Shown piece after piece: positions 16,698-25,380 of a stretch of 64,000 bases of DNA (the stretch's first letter is position 1; every line of letters begins with the position of its first letter). The DNA is from Ruminococcaceae bacterium UBA4871. Its GTDB lineage: Bacteria; Bacillota; Clostridia; Oscillospirales; Acutalibacteraceae. The stretch is taken from positions 1 through 64,000 of the forward strand of contig DHDR01000011.1 in the NCBI GenBank assembly GCA_002399445.1, in the 5' to 3' direction. The translations under genes were made by a program, and so were the position numbers. The notes beneath the pieces were generated by a model that searched no databases, was not told the origin of the DNA, and saw nothing but the letters and a program-made list of their open reading frames with translations.

Positions 16698-18140
16698 ATG
16701 ATTCTGGATTATGTAGGTGTAAAAGAAATTAACGGTTCCCTCATCGTCCTGGACAACGTGCCCAATGCCACCTCGGAAGAAATGGTAACAATCCGGTTGG
16801 ATAATGGCACCACACGACAAGGACGTATTGTGCAGATGGACGGAAACCGAATCGTGATTCAGGTATTTGAAGGTACGCGTGGAATTTCTCTGGAGAATAC
16901 AGAAACTCGTTTGATGGGTCATCCGATGGAGCTTTCCCTTTCCCCAGAGATTCTTGGCCGGATTTTTGACGGTGCAGGTAAACCAATTGATGGTTTGGGT
17001 GACATCTTCCCTATCAAGAAAGCTGACATTAACGGCACTCCAATCAATCCTGTATCCCGTGTTTACCCGAAGAACTTTATCAATACGGGTATTTCCACAA
17101 TTGATGTTCTAATGACACTGATTCGCGGGCAAAAGCTTCCAATTTTCTCCGGATCCGGTATGAAGCACAATGAACTGGCTGTGCAGATTGCACGTCAGGC
17201 AAAAATTACAGATGAAAACGGCAGCAATGATTTCTGCATTGTATTTGCAGCAATGGGTGTTAAGCAGGATGTTGCGGATTATTTCCGCCGCAGCTTTGAT
17301 GAAAGCGGTGTTCTAAGCCGTGTGGTTATGTTCTTAAACCTTGCAAACGACCCAATCATTGAACGTATCCTGACACCACGCTGTGCTCTGACAGCTGCCG
17401 AATACCTTGCTTTTGAACTTGGCAAACATGTGTTGGTCATCATGACAGATATGACCAGTTACTGTGAAGCGCTTCGTGAATTCTCTTCCAGTAAAGGAGA
17501 AATTCCAGGGCGTAAAGGTTACCCGGGGTACCTTTACAGTGACCTTGCTTCCATCTATGAACGTGCAGGAATTGTAGCGGGTAAAAATGGCAGCGTTACG
17601 CAGCTACCTATTTTGACAATGCCAAACGACGATGTCACACACCCAGTTCCTGACCTGACCGGTTACATTACAGAAGGCCAGATTCAGCTTGACCGTGGGC
17701 TGGATGCATCTGGTATTTACCCGCCTGTCAGTGTTCTGCCTTCGCTTTCCCGTTTGATGAAAGACGGTATCGGTAAAGGTTTCACACGCGAAGACCACTC
17801 TGCTGTTTCCAACCAGCTGTTTGCTGCTTATTCCAAGGTTATGGATGCCCGTTCTCTTGCTTCCGTTATCGGCGAAGAAGAGCTCTCCCCAGTTGATAAA
17901 AAATACATTGCTTTTGGTAAATTATTTGAATCTAAATTTGTCAATCAGGGGTTCAATGATAACCGTTCTATTGAGCAGAGTCTTGACCTTGGCTGGGAAC
18001 TGCTGGCTGCTCTGCCGCGCAGTGAACTGGACCGTGTTGATGACGATATGCTGGATAAATATTACGAACCAGCGAAAAAGCGTGTAGAAAGCAGAGAAAA
18101 CCAGAACACAGCAGACAAAATCACCGCAGCTGAAGCCTAA
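16698..18140 (+). CDS. ntpB: V-type ATP synthase subunit B
   Basis: The non-catalytic head subunit, 480 residues, forming nucleotide sites at the A/B interface. It shares the fold of subunit A but has [18 protein letters not shown] in place of a Walker A motif. Other signatures are [20 protein letters not shown] and [29 protein letters not shown] precedes the ATG, 12 bp after the subunit A stop. Confidence 0.95.
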   Translation: MILDYVGVKEINGSLIVLDNVPNATSEEMVTIRLDNGTTRQGRIVQMDGNRIVIQVFEGTRGISLENTETRLMGHPMELSLSPEILGRIFDGAGKPIDGLGDIFPIKKADINGTPINPVSRVYPKNFINTGISTIDVLMTLIRGQKLPIFSGSGMKHNELAVQIARQAKITDENGSNDFCIVFAAMGVKQDVADYFRRSFDESGVLSRVVMFLNLANDPIIERILTPRCALTAAEYLAFELGKHVLVIMTDMTSYCEALREFSSSKGEIPGRKGYPGYLYSDLASIYERAGIVAGKNGSVTQLPILTMPNDDVTHPVPDLTGYITEGQIQLDRGLDASGIYPPVSVLPSLSRLMKDGIGKGFTREDHSAVSNQLFAAYSKVMDARSLASVIGEEELSPVDKKYIAFGKLFESKFVNQGFNDNRSIEQSLDLGWELLAALPRSELDRVDDDMLDKYYEPAKKRVESRENQNTADKITAAEA

Positions 18141-18173
18141 GTTTTTTGATCTGAGAAATTAAGAGGTGTTTTC

Positions 18174-18836
18174 ATGGCAAATTCAGCCGTGCCAACCAAA
18201 GGTAATCTGCTGGCGACAAAGAAATCGCTTCAGCTGAGCCGCACTGGTTTTGAGCTTCTTGACCGGAAGCGTAATATCCTGATTCGTGAAATGATGCAGC
18301 TGATTGACCGTGCCAACAGTATTCAGTCGAAAATTGATGATGCTTATACTGCTGCTTATGCGGCTTTGCAAACAGCAAATATCACACTTGGTGTTTGTAA
18401 GGAATTAGCTGCTACCGTACCGCTGGACAATGGCCTAAATGTTGCCTATCGCAGTGTAATGGGCGTTGAGATTCCAATGGTTGAACTGGAAAAACAAAAG
18501 AACACGGAACCGGTACCTTTCGGTCTTTATAAATCCAATACCGCATTAGATATCGCTTATCAGAAATTTCAGGAAGTTAAAGTGCTGACTGCTGAACTTG
18601 CGGAAGTGGAAAACAGTGTATACCGTCTCGCAGATGCGATTAAAAAGACACAGAAACGAGCCAATGCGCTGAAAAATATCATGATTCCACGCTTTGCAGC
18701 TACCGTTAAGTTTATCACTGAAGCACTTGAAGAAAAGGACCGCGAGGAATTTTCCCGCATGAAGATCATCAAAGCACAAAAGCAAAAAGCACAAAGACTT
18801 GCTGAAGAAGAAAAAGCAGCAAATGTTGCTTCCTGA
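18174..18836 (+). CDS. ntpD: V-type ATP synthase subunit D
   Basis: The central rotor shaft subunit, 220 residues, almost entirely two long antiparallel coiled-coil helices. It begins ANSAVPTKGNLLATKKSLQL and contains LDRKRNILIREMMQLID, both family signatures; the C-terminal helix includes KRANALKNIMIPRFAATVKF. AAGAGGTG precedes the ATG. It is the last gene of the operon and is followed by a strong terminator. Confidence 0.93.
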   Translation: MANSAVPTKGNLLATKKSLQLSRTGFELLDRKRNILIREMMQLIDRANSIQSKIDDAYTAAYAALQTANITLGVCKELAATVPLDNGLNVAYRSVMGVEIPMVELEKQKNTEPVPFGLYKSNTALDIAYQKFQEVKVLTAELAEVENSVYRLADAIKKTQKRANALKNIMIPRFAATVKFITEALEEKDREEFSRMKIIKAQKQKAQRLAEEEKAANVAS

Positions 18837-18916
18837 ATTCGCCTGATAGATAACAATCAGCTCTAACATTATGGATGATTCTCTTTCTATTCGTCTAAAA
18901 TGGATGATAAAAAAGG

Positions 18917-18959
18917 AAAACCTCCTGTTGTAATTCAATTCTACAACAGGAGGTTTTTT
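18917..18959 (+). terminator. Terminator of the V-ATPase operon
   Basis: AAAACCTCCTGTTGTA (18917-18932) pairs perfectly with TACAACAGGAGGTTTT (18942-18957) and is followed by T residues. It ends the nine-gene operon. Confidence 0.9.
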
Positions 18960-19048
18960 CTGCGAAGACATTCTATTACAAAATGCAAATAAAAACTTGT
19001 TTTGCAATGATTTTATATGATATTCTTTCTTCTTAAAAACAATTCAAG

Positions 19049-19984
19049 TTATATGCCTAAATGATTCACATAATCATCAACCATTACTTCAGATAAACCC
19101 ATCTGCAAATCAGAAGAATGAAACAACGCAATATTTTCGACATGGCGGATACCCTCTCCGGGTTCCACCGTATAAAGCGGTGAAAGCGTACGCAGCTCTG
19201 CATAGTCGTTGCAAATACACGTTTCCAGTGATGAACCAAAATCTGGATATGGCTGACCAACCGTATGAACAAAACGCTTGACCAGTGTGCAGCCGTGGTT
19301 GGAGTAGCCGGCCCAGCCCTGCAGATCATTTACACCGAACTTCAGATCCCGGCCGGAAGGTGCCTGCCGCACGAGAATATACTTATCTCCAAGAGAAAGA
19401 CGATCATCATGAAAACTGGAAAACGGCCACAGACTAAAGTTTCGGTTTGGCTGGTACTTTTCTTCACCACTGCTATTCTGTGGGATGATAACTACGCCGC
19501 CTGGTGCCATCAACGTACTTCCGCACAAAGAAACCCGCTTACTTTCGTGAGAACAGTTGCGCATTTTATTGACAATCATGACATCGGAAGCATCCGTCCC
19601 CATCATCACCTCAAAAGAAAGCTGCACATCATTTCCCTTTTGCCGAGGCGGCGTAAATCGGACTCCACCGTTGAGCGGCCCATAAATGACGGGATCATTG
19701 TCCGGATAATAGCTTTGCGGCATTCGGTCCGGTGCAAGACAAACACGGTGACCTCCATAAACATGGAAAGCTGTTTGCGGACCGTAATAAGATTTCCACT
19801 CCTGATTTGCAAAGACATTATGCTGCTCCGCATCGTAATAAAGAAGATTCGTATCATCTAAAAACCCAATCCGTAAAATGCGCGGGCCATAATCAATGGA
19901 AACAACAACATCAATAAAGTGATTGCTGATGCGGACACAGTGACCTTGATCACCATAATTCACTTCTTTGACTTCAATACCCAT
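19049..19984 (-). CDS. Galactose-mutarotase-like domain protein, function unknown
   Basis: A 311-residue soluble protein with the beta-rich look of the galactose mutarotase/aldose-1-epimerase superfamily: NHFIDVVVSIDYGPRILRIG near the N-terminus, then VYGGHRVCLAPDRMP, and an acidic C-terminal YTVEPGEGIRHVENIALF. Similar genes are usually annotated as DUF4380-type or simply hypothetical. I see no catalytic pair that fixes a reaction. The chosen ATG (19982-19984) is about 13 bp after AGAGG, so the site is weak. It lies 49 bp after the tmcAL stop and may be cotranscribed with it. Confidence 0.6.
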   Translation of the reverse strand: MGIEVKEVNYGDQGHCVRISNHFIDVVVSIDYGPRILRIGFLDDTNLLYYDAEQHNVFANQEWKSYYGPQTAFHVYGGHRVCLAPDRMPQSYYPDNDPVIYGPLNGGVRFTPPRQKGNDVQLSFEVMMGTDASDVMIVNKMRNCSHESKRVSLCGSTLMAPGGVVIIPQNSSGEEKYQPNRNFSLWPFSSFHDDRLSLGDKYILVRQAPSGRDLKFGVNDLQGWAGYSNHGCTLVKRFVHTVGQPYPDFGSSLETCICNDYAELRTLSPLYTVEPGEGIRHVENIALFHSSDLQMGLSEVMVDDYVNHLGI

Positions 19985-20033
19985 GCGCCAAACACATCCT
20001 CTTAAAAGTTTAAAAATGTAAAAGTGCAAACGA

Positions 20034-21221
20034 TTAAAAAGTTAAAATACCGGCAGTCTGATCCATCCCTGCCGGACCTGGTTCAGGACAGCAGAGTGCC
20101 CAGACATCTGTTGCTCTATTTTCTAATTCAACCACATTTCGGGCGGTACTGTCAAGTTTTTCCCTGTCTGATGTATGTGTTAAGAGCGGAAGCATTCGTT
20201 TTTGTGAAGCTTTTACAAGGATGTCCTTTCCTTTGGGGCCAAAACCGAGAATTTTTAAGTAAGGCGGCAGTCCGATACTATCAACTGCCCGCAGCCCCAA
20301 AAATGCAGAGAGCACCAATCTCCGAAGGCGCGCAAGACTGTAACGTTTTGTTTTTAATCGGTTGTAGAGTTCTTCGAGAGAAGCAGCCATATGTACTGCC
20401 GCAGACAGTCGGTTTTCCAAACCTTCACTGAGATCCGGAAGCATACGATATTCCTCATCAGTCATCATACGCAAACGATAAAGCACAGCGCGTTCCACTT
20501 GCTTCAAGGAAGCTGGTGCCCTGCCAGCTTCTATTTCTTTTCGCACAATCCGGACACTTTCCGAAGAAGGCAAAGCTGTTTCCCAATTTCCGCCAGAACA
20601 AATCTCGGCACGAATCCGGCTGGCAGACGGATACAGACTTTCCTCCATACTGTCATGAGAAGCCCCAAAACGACGAACCGTAAAACAATCCATAGCAGAA
20701 TGCTGCTTTTGAATTGCTTTACAGTATTCAATACCCAAAATATTGTTTGGTCCGTGCAGAAGTCTGGCTGCTGCACTTCCGGCTAATTTCTGAACAGCCT
20801 GCTCCCGCGCTCCTGCAAATGAAATCCCGCTTTTCATATATTGACGCAGAAGTTTGTTCATGGAGGGCTGCAGCAAGACAGATGCCACTGCCTGCAGAGC
20901 TTTTATATCGCCACATTCACTGCCGAAAGCCAACGTGTCTGCCCCCAAGGCAGCCGCCAATGCTACACCACCCCGTGCAAAAGTTTCCGCACCGGAAACC
21001 GCCCATGCCACCGGAAGTTCTGCCACCATATCCACTCCGCCAGCAAGCGCCAGCCGTGTGCGTGCCCATTTGGAAAGGCATGCGGCTGTTCCCCGCTGCA
21101 TAAAGCTGCCGCTCATCACAGCTGCCACATGAGTTGCCCCAGCATCACGCACTGCTTTGATGAGTGCTTGATGACCTTTGTGGAAAGGATCATATTCCGC
21201 AATAATAACAGCTAAAGGCAT
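20034..21221 (-). CDS. tmcAL: tRNA(Met) cytidine acetate ligase TmcAL (YlbM family)
   Basis: TmcAL activates acetate with ATP and transfers it to C34 of elongator tRNA-Met, making ac4C. The nucleotidyltransferase core is clear at the N-terminus: AVIIAEYDPFHKGHQALI, with the HxGH-type HKGH. Later come AVMSGSFMQRGTAA and NNILGIEYCKAI, both family signatures. The 395-residue length is typical. The ATG at 21219-21221 follows GGAGGAG. The gene is divergent from ackA; TmcAL and acetate kinase neighbours are common in Firmicutes and both handle acetate. Confidence 0.9.
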   Translation of the reverse strand: MPLAVIIAEYDPFHKGHQALIKAVRDAGATHVAAVMSGSFMQRGTAACLSKWARTRLALAGGVDMVAELPVAWAVSGAETFARGGVALAAALGADTLAFGSECGDIKALQAVASVLLQPSMNKLLRQYMKSGISFAGAREQAVQKLAGSAAARLLHGPNNILGIEYCKAIQKQHSAMDCFTVRRFGASHDSMEESLYPSASRIRAEICSGGNWETALPSSESVRIVRKEIEAGRAPASLKQVERAVLYRLRMMTDEEYRMLPDLSEGLENRLSAAVHMAASLEELYNRLKTKRYSLARLRRLVLSAFLGLRAVDSIGLPPYLKILGFGPKGKDILVKASQKRMLPLLTHTSDREKLDSTARNVVELENRATDVWALCCPEPGPAGMDQTAGILTF

Positions 21222-21337
21222 CTGATCTCCTCCATTTTTAGCACATTTCACAACCTGATACTTGCACTTTTATCATTTTTGTATTATTATAAAATAATGT
21301 TCCTTTTCCGTTGCTTTTTCAAGTTTATTCGCAGTCT

Positions 21338-21366
21338 TTGAGTAATCAATTTAATAAGACTATTGT
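21338..21366 (+). promoter_or_regulatory. Putative ackA promoter
   Basis: TTGAGT (21338-21343) and TATTGT (21361-21366) are separated by 17 bp, 33 bp before the ackA start codon. Both boxes deviate from consensus. Confidence 0.4.
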
Positions 21367-21398
21367 AACGCAAACCGTTAATTGGAGGCAATGAATCT

Positions 21399-22655
21399 AT
21401 GAAAATTTTGGTTATCAATGCAGGTAGTTCTTCCTTAAAATATCAATTGATTGATATGGAAACAGAAAAAGTACTCTGCAAAGGAAACTGTGAGCGGATT
21501 GGCATGAAAGACAGCCGCTTCAGCATCAGCACATTTGATGGACGTCATATGAAAAAGACAGTCCCGCCTTTTCAAAACCATAAGGACGCTTTTCAAGCGG
21601 TTACAAGAATTTTGGTGGATAAAGAATATGGCGTTATCAAAAATAAGGATGAAGTTGCGGCCATCGGCCACCGTGTTGCGCAGGGCGGCGATCTGTTTAA
21701 GAATTCAGTATTGATTACAGAAGAAGTCAAAAGAGGTATTGAAAGTCTCATTCCCCTGGCACCTTTGCACAACCGTCCGGAATTAGACGCAATCAATGCC
21801 TGCCAAGAAGTATTTGGAACAAGTATTCCAGAAGTCGTTGTATTTGATACCAGTTTCCATTCTACCATGCCCCCAAAAGCTTACATCTATCCAATTCCAT
21901 GGAAATATTATGAAAATTATAAAATTCGCCGTTATGGTTTCCATGGTACCAGCCACCGCTATGTGTCACACCACATTGCACATCTGATGCATCAGCCGAT
22001 TGAAGATTTAAAAATCATCAGCTGTCACATTGGCAATGGTTCCTCAATTACTGCAATTGAAGGCGGTAAAGTTGTGGATACCAGTATGGGCCTGACTCCT
22101 CTGGATGGTTTTATGATGGGTACTCGCTCTGGTTCGCTTGACCCATCAATTGTAACTTACATTATGAAAAAAGATAATCTGACACCTGATGAAATGGACA
22201 ATATTTTGAACCGCAAATCCGGTCTTCTGGGTATTTCCGGCTATGCAGACGACCGCGATGTCATCAACGCAGAAATTAAAGGTGAACCACATGCGATTCT
22301 GGCCCATCAAATCCTGTATTATCAAATTGCAAAATATATCGGTGCCTATGCCGCAGCCATGAATGGTGTGGACGCAATCACATTTGAAGCCGGTATCGGT
22401 GAAAACCAGCCGGAATTACGTTATGAGGTCTGCCGTTATCTGCGATATCTTGGTGTTAAAATTGACGCCGTTGTAAATGATGATACAGTTAATGGAAAAG
22501 AAGGCAAAATCAGTGCATTCGACTCTCAAGTTTCCGTATATGTCATTGTAACCAACGAAGAATTAATGATTGCCCGTGATACCCGTTCTATTGTGGACAA
22601 GCTCACTTACGCAAAGACAGAAGACAAAACTGTGGTGGATCCGGAAGATATCTAA
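21399..22655 (+). CDS. ackA: Acetate kinase
   Basis: AckA converts acetyl phosphate and ADP to acetate and ATP, the main substrate-level phosphorylation step of fermentation. It begins MKILVINAGSSSLKYQL (acetokinase signature 1) and contains FDTSFHSTMP, RRYGFHGTSHRYVS (signature 2), SCHIGNGSSI and FEAGIGENQPELR. The length (418) is about 20 residues longer than usual because of an acidic C-terminal tail. TTGGAGG precedes the ATG. No pta is adjacent. Confidence 0.96.
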   Translation: MKILVINAGSSSLKYQLIDMETEKVLCKGNCERIGMKDSRFSISTFDGRHMKKTVPPFQNHKDAFQAVTRILVDKEYGVIKNKDEVAAIGHRVAQGGDLFKNSVLITEEVKRGIESLIPLAPLHNRPELDAINACQEVFGTSIPEVVVFDTSFHSTMPPKAYIYPIPWKYYENYKIRRYGFHGTSHRYVSHHIAHLMHQPIEDLKIISCHIGNGSSITAIEGGKVVDTSMGLTPLDGFMMGTRSGSLDPSIVTYIMKKDNLTPDEMDNILNRKSGLLGISGYADDRDVINAEIKGEPHAILAHQILYYQIAKYIGAYAAAMNGVDAITFEAGIGENQPELRYEVCRYLRYLGVKIDAVVNDDTVNGKEGKISAFDSQVSVYVIVTNEELMIARDTRSIVDKLTYAKTEDKTVVDPEDI

Positions 22656-22676
22656 CTTTTCAAACATGTCTTGAAA

Positions 22677-22706
22677 GGTTGTCTGCAAAAGCGGGCAATC
22701 TTTTTT
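22677..22706 (+). terminator. Terminator after ackA
   Basis: GGTTGTCTGC (22677-22686) pairs with GCGGGCAATC (22691-22700) with three G-U pairs, followed by TTTTTTATTTT. Confidence 0.75.
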
Positions 22707-22730
22707 ATTTTATATACGTAAGTAAAATCT

Positions 22731-23372
22731 TTAGTATCCCAGTACTTCTCCAACTAAAATCACATGGATGCGCTCCGTGCGTTGATAAGCGGTCACTACA
22801 TAATTCACACACATACGATCCGGAGAGGAACATCCGGCAGTCATCGGGCCTCCGCAGGCGACACAACGGCCCGTTTCGGCACAAGGAGTTTGAACGCCCA
22901 GCCGAATACCGTTTGCCGGTGCAGCAATTTCTTTGACACGCTCAATCGCAGCGGACAGGTCAGGGACAATTTTGTTGTACCCTGCAAGGATAACCACCTT
23001 TTTCGGGCCGTGTGCCAGCGCGGAAACACGATTACAATTACCGTCTACATTGTAAAGTTCACCATTCTCGGTAATGGCATTGCTGCTCATAAAAAAAACG
23101 TCGGCATTGTGCGCTTGGCACAGTTCCTTCTCCCCTTTGCTGCGGTCAATGTAGTGATAGCGGCTGCTTTTCATTAAATCCATGACACCGCTCTCCGTAA
23201 GTGTAACAGAGCCGCCGCTGCCGATCGTGCAGCCGGCTGTCAGCAGTTGTTCCGCCTGTTTGACTGCATCGGATTTTGTGGGTGCGTAGCTGGCTTTTAT
23301 ATGATTTTTTTCAAGTGCGGAAATTGTGCGTTTGATTCTTTCTGTGATAATCTTTTGCTTGTTTGCATCCAT
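22731..23372 (-). CDS. LUD-domain protein (LutC-like, lactate utilisation)
   Basis: A 213-residue protein of the LUD/DUF162 family. It has GCTIGSGGSVTLTESGVMDL near residues 48-67 and FFMSSNAITENGELYNVDG, both hallmarks. A Cys-containing segment (CAETGRCVACGGP, then CSSPDRMC) near the C-terminus is common in the stand-alone family branch. LutC works with LutA and LutB in L-lactate oxidation in Bacillus, but those partners are absent here, so a lactate role is only an inference. AAAGGCTGA precedes the ATG at moderate spacing. Confidence 0.8.
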   Translation of the reverse strand: MDANKQKIITERIKRTISALEKNHIKASYAPTKSDAVKQAEQLLTAGCTIGSGGSVTLTESGVMDLMKSSRYHYIDRSKGEKELCQAHNADVFFMSSNAITENGELYNVDGNCNRVSALAHGPKKVVILAGYNKIVPDLSAAIERVKEIAAPANGIRLGVQTPCAETGRCVACGGPMTAGCSSPDRMCVNYVVTAYQRTERIHVILVGEVLGY

Positions 23373-23479
23373 TGGTTTTCAGCCTTTCTTTTTTAAGTAC
23401 TGTAATGGTTTATAGCATATATGTTGAACAAAAATTTGTGATGCCGCAATTCCGCAGCGGTATAAAAAGTTTTCTCTCT

Positions 23480-24634
23480 TTACTGTTTCACAAACCAGTC
23501 TTTAATTTCTTGTTGAGACGCCTGCACACTGCCCTGCACTAAACCGGATTTACCGCCGCCGCGCCCGTTAAGCGCTGCATTCATGGACTTTCCAAACGCA
23601 CGCACATCTTCCCTGACACTGGCAACTGCATACTGATACTTCCCATCCGTACCGCTGAAAACTGCTGCACATTTTGAACACTTTGGTGCAAGCAATGTAC
23701 TGAAACGACGCAGGCCATCCGGTTCCAGTCCAGTTTCGAAGGTACAAAAGATGCCATTTTGATTGGGTTTAGCAGTCTCTGCCTTAACTTGAAACAGAGA
23801 ATTTTGTTCTGCGGTCATCTGATGCTGCAGGTTTTCCTTTTCCTCCAACAAACGGCTGACTGCATCTGAAATGGCCTTAGGTTTTGCAGAAAGCATGCTG
23901 GAAACCGTCGTAATTGTATGCAGGCATTCCCCATAATCCCGCAGAGCACGGCTCCCGCACAAGAGGGAAATCCGTACGCCGCCTTTATAATGCGTCCAGC
24001 CAATTACTTTTATTAAACCGATTTCACCAGTATGGGAAACATGCGTGCCGCAGCAGGCACAGACATCATAGCCCGGAATGGTTACAATGCGCACCTGACC
24101 GGTCAGTTCCTTTTTGCTGCGGTAATCCAAGGTTTTCAACTCTGCAGCAGTTGGATAGGTAATCTGCACGGGCAGATCCTGATACACAGCCTCATTTGCA
24201 AGACGCTCGCCCAGTACAATTTGGTCGGCCGTCAGCGGCTTGTCCAAATCCAGCGTCACACAAGCACTGCCCATGTGAAAGCCAACATTGTTTACGCCGA
24301 AAAAGCGATGCAGCACACCCGAAAGGATATGTTCCCCCGTATGCTCCTGCATGCGGGAACGGCGCAGCGGCCAATTAATTCCGCCTGTCACGCGCTTTCC
24401 AATCGGCAGCGGTGCATCTGTTAGATGCAGAACAGTGCCTTCCTTTTCGTGGGTATCCAGTACATTGACACGGTCCAGCACCCCACAGTCGCCCGGCTGG
24501 CCGCCTCCCTCCGGATAAAAAGCCGTACGGTCCAGCACAATCTGCCAGCCGCCTTTCACCGGTTTACAGGAAAGTACCTGCGCACGAAATGTTCGTTTGT
24601 AAACATCTTCCTCATATAATTTTTGCGTTTCCAC
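23480..24634 (-). CDS. Alanyl-tRNA editing protein (AlaX-like) with DHHA1 domain
   Basis: A trans-editing hydrolase that removes misacylated Ser or Gly from tRNA-Ala. It has the beta-barrel FYPEGGGQPGD, the zinc-binding EHTGEHILSG and CCGTHVSHTGEI motifs of the AlaRS editing domain, a coiled coil (about residues 245-290), and a DHHA1 region ending NGRGGGKSGLVQGS. There is no aminoacylation domain, so it is not AlaRS. I place the start at GTG 24632-24634 with GAGGTG upstream; a longer frame starts at 24733 but its extra residues are unlike the family. Confidence 0.87.
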   Translation of the reverse strand: METQKLYEEDVYKRTFRAQVLSCKPVKGGWQIVLDRTAFYPEGGGQPGDCGVLDRVNVLDTHEKEGTVLHLTDAPLPIGKRVTGGINWPLRRSRMQEHTGEHILSGVLHRFFGVNNVGFHMGSACVTLDLDKPLTADQIVLGERLANEAVYQDLPVQITYPTAAELKTLDYRSKKELTGQVRIVTIPGYDVCACCGTHVSHTGEIGLIKVIGWTHYKGGVRISLLCGSRALRDYGECLHTITTVSSMLSAKPKAISDAVSRLLEEKENLQHQMTAEQNSLFQVKAETAKPNQNGIFCTFETGLEPDGLRRFSTLLAPKCSKCAAVFSGTDGKYQYAVASVREDVRAFGKSMNAALNGRGGGKSGLVQGSVQASQQEIKDWFVKQ

Positions 24635-24938
24635 AGAAAACACCTCAGTAAATTGAAATCTATGTCCATTATAACGCAGTTGGCATTTCATTTTAATTCT
24701 AAATAAGAACAAATTTGATTTGCTGAATTCCATACTTCCGCAGGTTTAACCGAGTATTTCCATTTTCTTGAACAATGTGTAAAGAATGTTTAAAATATAT
24801 TAGCGTTACATTGAAAAATGCAGCAGACTGCTGTACAATAGTAAATACTAATTTTTAAATGAATATTAAATTCATGAGCATCTAATGCCTATAGTTCCTC
24901 TTACAGGATGGATTCGATGCAGAAAGGGTAACGTCTTC

Positions 24939-25340
24939 ATGAACTGGCTGCTAAAATTTATGTACGGACGTCATGGGCCTGATCAGTTTTCTTTTTGGCT
25001 CTTCATTCTTTTCCTTGTGCTGGACTTGATTGGCAGTTTTCAAGCAGGGGCAGCAAAAGCTATTTTTGCCCTGCTGGCTATAGCCGCACTAGTTTATTCC
25101 CTATTCCGTATCTTTTCCCGGCAAAATGAAAAACGCTGGGCAGAAAATCAGAAATTTCTCGCAGCAACCCAGCCTCTTTCCCGCTGGGTGCAGCAGCAAA
25201 AAGGCCGTTGGAGCAGCCGCAAAATTTACCATTATTTTCGCTGCCCAAAGTGTGGTGCCACGCTGAGGGTACCGCGCGGCCGCGGAAAAATCTGCATCAA
25301 ATGCCCAGTGTGCCAACATGAATTTATCAAGAAAGCATAA
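24939..25340 (+). CDS. Small membrane protein with C-terminal zinc ribbon
   Basis: A 133-residue protein of unknown function. Two hydrophobic helices occupy about residues 17-60, followed by a basic linker and a C-terminal zinc ribbon (CPKCGATLRVPRGRGKICIK, then CPVC). The arrangement is common in small uncharacterised proteins of Clostridia. The ATG at 24939 follows AAAGGGT; an in-frame ATG 54 bp upstream has no better site. The 24635-24938 gap is AT-rich and shows no other gene. Confidence 0.7.
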   Translation: MNWLLKFMYGRHGPDQFSFWLFILFLVLDLIGSFQAGAAKAIFALLAIAALVYSLFRIFSRQNEKRWAENQKFLAATQPLSRWVQQQKGRWSSRKIYHYFRCPKCGATLRVPRGRGKICIKCPVCQHEFIKKA

Positions 25341-25342
25341 CA

Positions 25343-25380
25343 AAAACCCTGCAGTCCAAATTCTGCAGGGTTTTATTTTT
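25343..25380. terminator. Bidirectional terminator between zinc-ribbon gene and phoR
   Basis: AAAACCCTGCAG (25343-25354) pairs with CTGCAGGGTTTT (25363-25374), followed by ATTTTT. It lies between convergent genes, and its plus-strand T-run overlaps the last codons of phoR. Confidence 0.8.
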
